This document shows, piece after piece, positions 62,601 through 64,000 of a DNA stretch of 64,000 nt. Below the pieces are notes generated by a model. The model searched no databases, was not told the origin of the DNA, and worked only from the letters and a program-made list of their open reading frames with translations. The translations under genes and the position numbers were made by a program. Source of the stretch: Pseudomonadota bacterium (GTDB lineage: Bacteria > Pseudomonadota > Gammaproteobacteria > UBA1113); NCBI GenBank assembly GCA_021781965.1, contig JAJXVU010000001.1:62001-126000 (forward strand), read 5' to 3'. Every line of letters starts with the position of its first letter. Position 1 is the stretch's first letter.

Positions 62601-62674
62601 CAAATTAAATAAATCATCCACATCGCACTCATTTATCAATATTAGGGCAGGCACGGTAGCCTGCCCTTACGAAT
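62601..62674 (+). repeat. ~75-bp dispersed repeat, copy 3 of 3
   Basis: CAAATTAAATAAATCATCC ... ATCAATATTAGGGCAGGC, then GCCTGCCCTTACGAAT. The hairpin GGGCAGGC/GCCTGCCC is perfect. It ends five bases from the waaG stop. Confidence 0.72.
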
Positions 62675-62678
62675 ACAA

Positions 62679-63800
62679 TCATCTATTCCCTTCAATAATA
62701 TCCACAGCCCTTGCTGCCAAACCAAACAAGTCAGCCGTTTTGGCATAAGCTAGACCAGCTTCTTGCCATTGCTGTCTCAAGTCTTTATTCTCAATCGCCT
62801 TTAACAACAGTGCATTAAAATCTTCTTGTTTAAAAGGCGATGCTAACAATGCACCGCAACCCGCAGCAGCAATATGCGGGGCATAACCGCACACATCGCT
62901 GACCAATACCGGTAAACCTGCCACTAGTGCTTCTAATAGAATGATACCAGCGCTTTCTGCATAAGCTGGATGCAATAATAGATCTGCTGCAAATAAAAAA
63001 CGCGGAATATCATCTCGCCCAGGAAGAATGCGCACACGATCAGCAATGTTTAAGCGTCGACTCATGCGTATAAAAGCGTTTGCTTTGTCTTGACCAATGA
63101 CAATTAACTGACAACGTTCTCGTACTGCAGGCGGTAGGGCAGCAATAGCCAGCAGGCTGCGATCTAATCCCTTGGTTTTAAAACCAGAGCCTACCATCAA
63201 TAACACAATATCATCATTTTTAACTACGAACTCTACACGTAATGCTTTACGTATAGCATCTGCATTGTCTGGCCGCATGCGATCGGCTGCAATACCCGGT
63301 GGCAAAATATGCAAACGCGTTTTAGGGGGATGATAAAACTGCTGATACTCATTTTGTTGTTGTTGGTTTAAAAATAATATTTCTGTTTTTGTTTCGGGAG
63401 TGAAAACAGATTTTTCATCTTTATAAAATTGCTTAAATCTAGGGTTAAAATGCTGATACCAAGGTAGGGTACCTTTTGTTTTAGCAATAAAACAAGGATC
63501 AGCCCCATAGTAAAAATCTAAGCCCGGCATTTTATTAAATCCAATCGTTGCATCTACGGGGTATTTTTGTAAGTCGGCGGCAACCCAACGCTGAAAGCGA
63601 CGATATAAAACGTGATTTTGTAAAGCTCGCACGGGTACTAAGCGTAAGTCTATAAAGTTAGGTATCTCGCCTTGCCAGCTCAATGCATAAACGCGGATTT
63701 GATGTCCCCGCTCATGGCATAGACCTGCAATGCGCAAAAAATCGCGTTGCAAGCCGCCAAAAGGGAAATACTTATATAAACAGAACGCGTATAAGCTCAT
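62679..63800 (-). CDS. waaG: LPS core glucosyltransferase WaaG-like (GT4)
   Basis: 373 residues. GT-B fold beginning LYAFCLYKYFPFGGLQRDFLRIA, the WaaG-type YGADPC segment, ILPPGIAADRMRP, then donor domain VGSGFKTKGLDRSLLAI, LHPAYAESAGIILLEALVAGLPVLVSDVCGYA (E-x7-E). Adds the first hexose to the LPS inner-core heptose, fitting hldE, hldD and waaA in the same window. Its ATG directly abuts the yhbY stop. Confidence 0.9.
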   Translation of the reverse strand: MSLYAFCLYKYFPFGGLQRDFLRIAGLCHERGHQIRVYALSWQGEIPNFIDLRLVPVRALQNHVLYRRFQRWVAADLQKYPVDATIGFNKMPGLDFYYGADPCFIAKTKGTLPWYQHFNPRFKQFYKDEKSVFTPETKTEILFLNQQQQNEYQQFYHPPKTRLHILPPGIAADRMRPDNADAIRKALRVEFVVKNDDIVLLMVGSGFKTKGLDRSLLAIAALPPAVRERCQLIVIGQDKANAFIRMSRRLNIADRVRILPGRDDIPRFLFAADLLLHPAYAESAGIILLEALVAGLPVLVSDVCGYAPHIAAAGCGALLASPFKQEDFNALLLKAIENKDLRQQWQEAGLAYAKTADLFGLAARAVDIIEGNR

Positions 63801-64000
63801 TTATTTTTTATCATTGTTTTTGCGATAAAACACGGCAATTTGCCCTATTTGTTGCACCAGGGTGGCCGATAATGCTTGGATAATCTGTTGCGCCAAGTTG
63901 TCGCGGGTTTCGCGATCGGCACCGGCTAGTTTGACCTTAATCAATTCGTGGGCATCTAAGGCAATGTTAATTTCTTCTAGAACCTTTTCACTTAAACCAT
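63801..64000 (-). CDS. yhbY: Ribosome assembly RNA-binding protein YhbY, 5' partial
   Basis: 66 codons to the stop at 63801-63803; the start lies beyond the window. Reads GLSEKVLEEINIALDAHELI, then KVKLAGADRETRDNLAQQI and IGQIAVFYRKNN, the CRS1-YhbY domain pattern. Binds pre-50S particles. Immediately upstream of waaG. Confidence 0.92.
   Translation of the reverse strand, partial: GLSEKVLEEINIALDAHELIKVKLAGADRETRDNLAQQIIQALSATLVQQIGQIAVFYRKNNDKK

Noticed and set aside
1..64000. tRNA and rRNA genes
   Set aside because: Read for cloverleaf-like sequences and rRNA stretches in the gaps; none recognised by eye. A covariance-model scan would be decisive.

Overview
The window reads as the chromosome of a host-associated gammaproteobacterium of the order Legionellales (Legionella/Coxiella/Aquicella/Berkiella-like). 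The main support is a Dot/Icm type IVB secretion locus (dotC, dotD, icmT, icmS, icmQ, icmP, icmO). Further support comes from two Legionella-type major outer membrane proteins, a Legionella-type class D beta-lactamase, a PPi-type phosphofructokinase and large coiled-coil or mosaic proteins that look like secreted effectors. I cannot name the genus.

Layout. 1-3.3 kb: a coiled-coil protein cut by the window start and a second coiled-coil orphan, both effector-like. 3.7-5.1 kb: an AAA ATPase with a C-terminal PD-(D/E)XK-like domain, preceded by a periodic array of inverted 7-bp sites. 5.4-11.9 kb: divergent dotD-dotC and icmT-S-Q-P-O, where dotB is not seen and IcmQ has a ~100-residue N-terminal extension. 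11.9-18.1 kb: epmA, an AhpD-like protein, an HlyD/ABC-2 exporter and a resistance-type ABC-F gene behind a leader peptide and an SD-sequestering hairpin. 18.3-24.1 kb: an accessory segment with a monooxygenase-like gene, an AbiE system whose toxin carries a WYL-like tail, a possibly broken coiled-coil membrane gene and a second AAA ATPase with its own 33-bp-periodic palindromes.

24-38.9 kb is mostly envelope and core functions: an LpxL-like acyltransferase, hldE, hldD, three lipoproteins (two are paralogues), a gamma-carbonic-anhydrase-like protein, OXA beta-lactamase, apaH, usp, waaA, and the nnr-tsaE-amiB-mutL run. 39-57.9 kb: an orphan Ntn-hydrolase, miaA, two MOMPs, tdk, fpr-like, hemL, folA, erpA, gtrA, PPi-PFK, a 1021-residue HAD plus Sel1-like putative effector, mpl, a nitrilase and asnS. 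58-62.6 kb is AT-rich and gene-poor, with orphan genes, a RES-domain NAD-degrading toxin candidate behind a small gene lacking a normal start codon, and three copies of a ~75-bp repeat. The window ends with waaG and a partial yhbY.

Dispersed palindromic DNA is a strong theme: at least five families, including one miniature element with a perfect 8-bp target duplication. The best candidates for undescribed biology are the two ATPase cassettes with operator arrays, which share a 3' flanking element with the AbiE cassette; the attenuator-controlled ABC-F gene; the extended IcmQ; and the RES locus.
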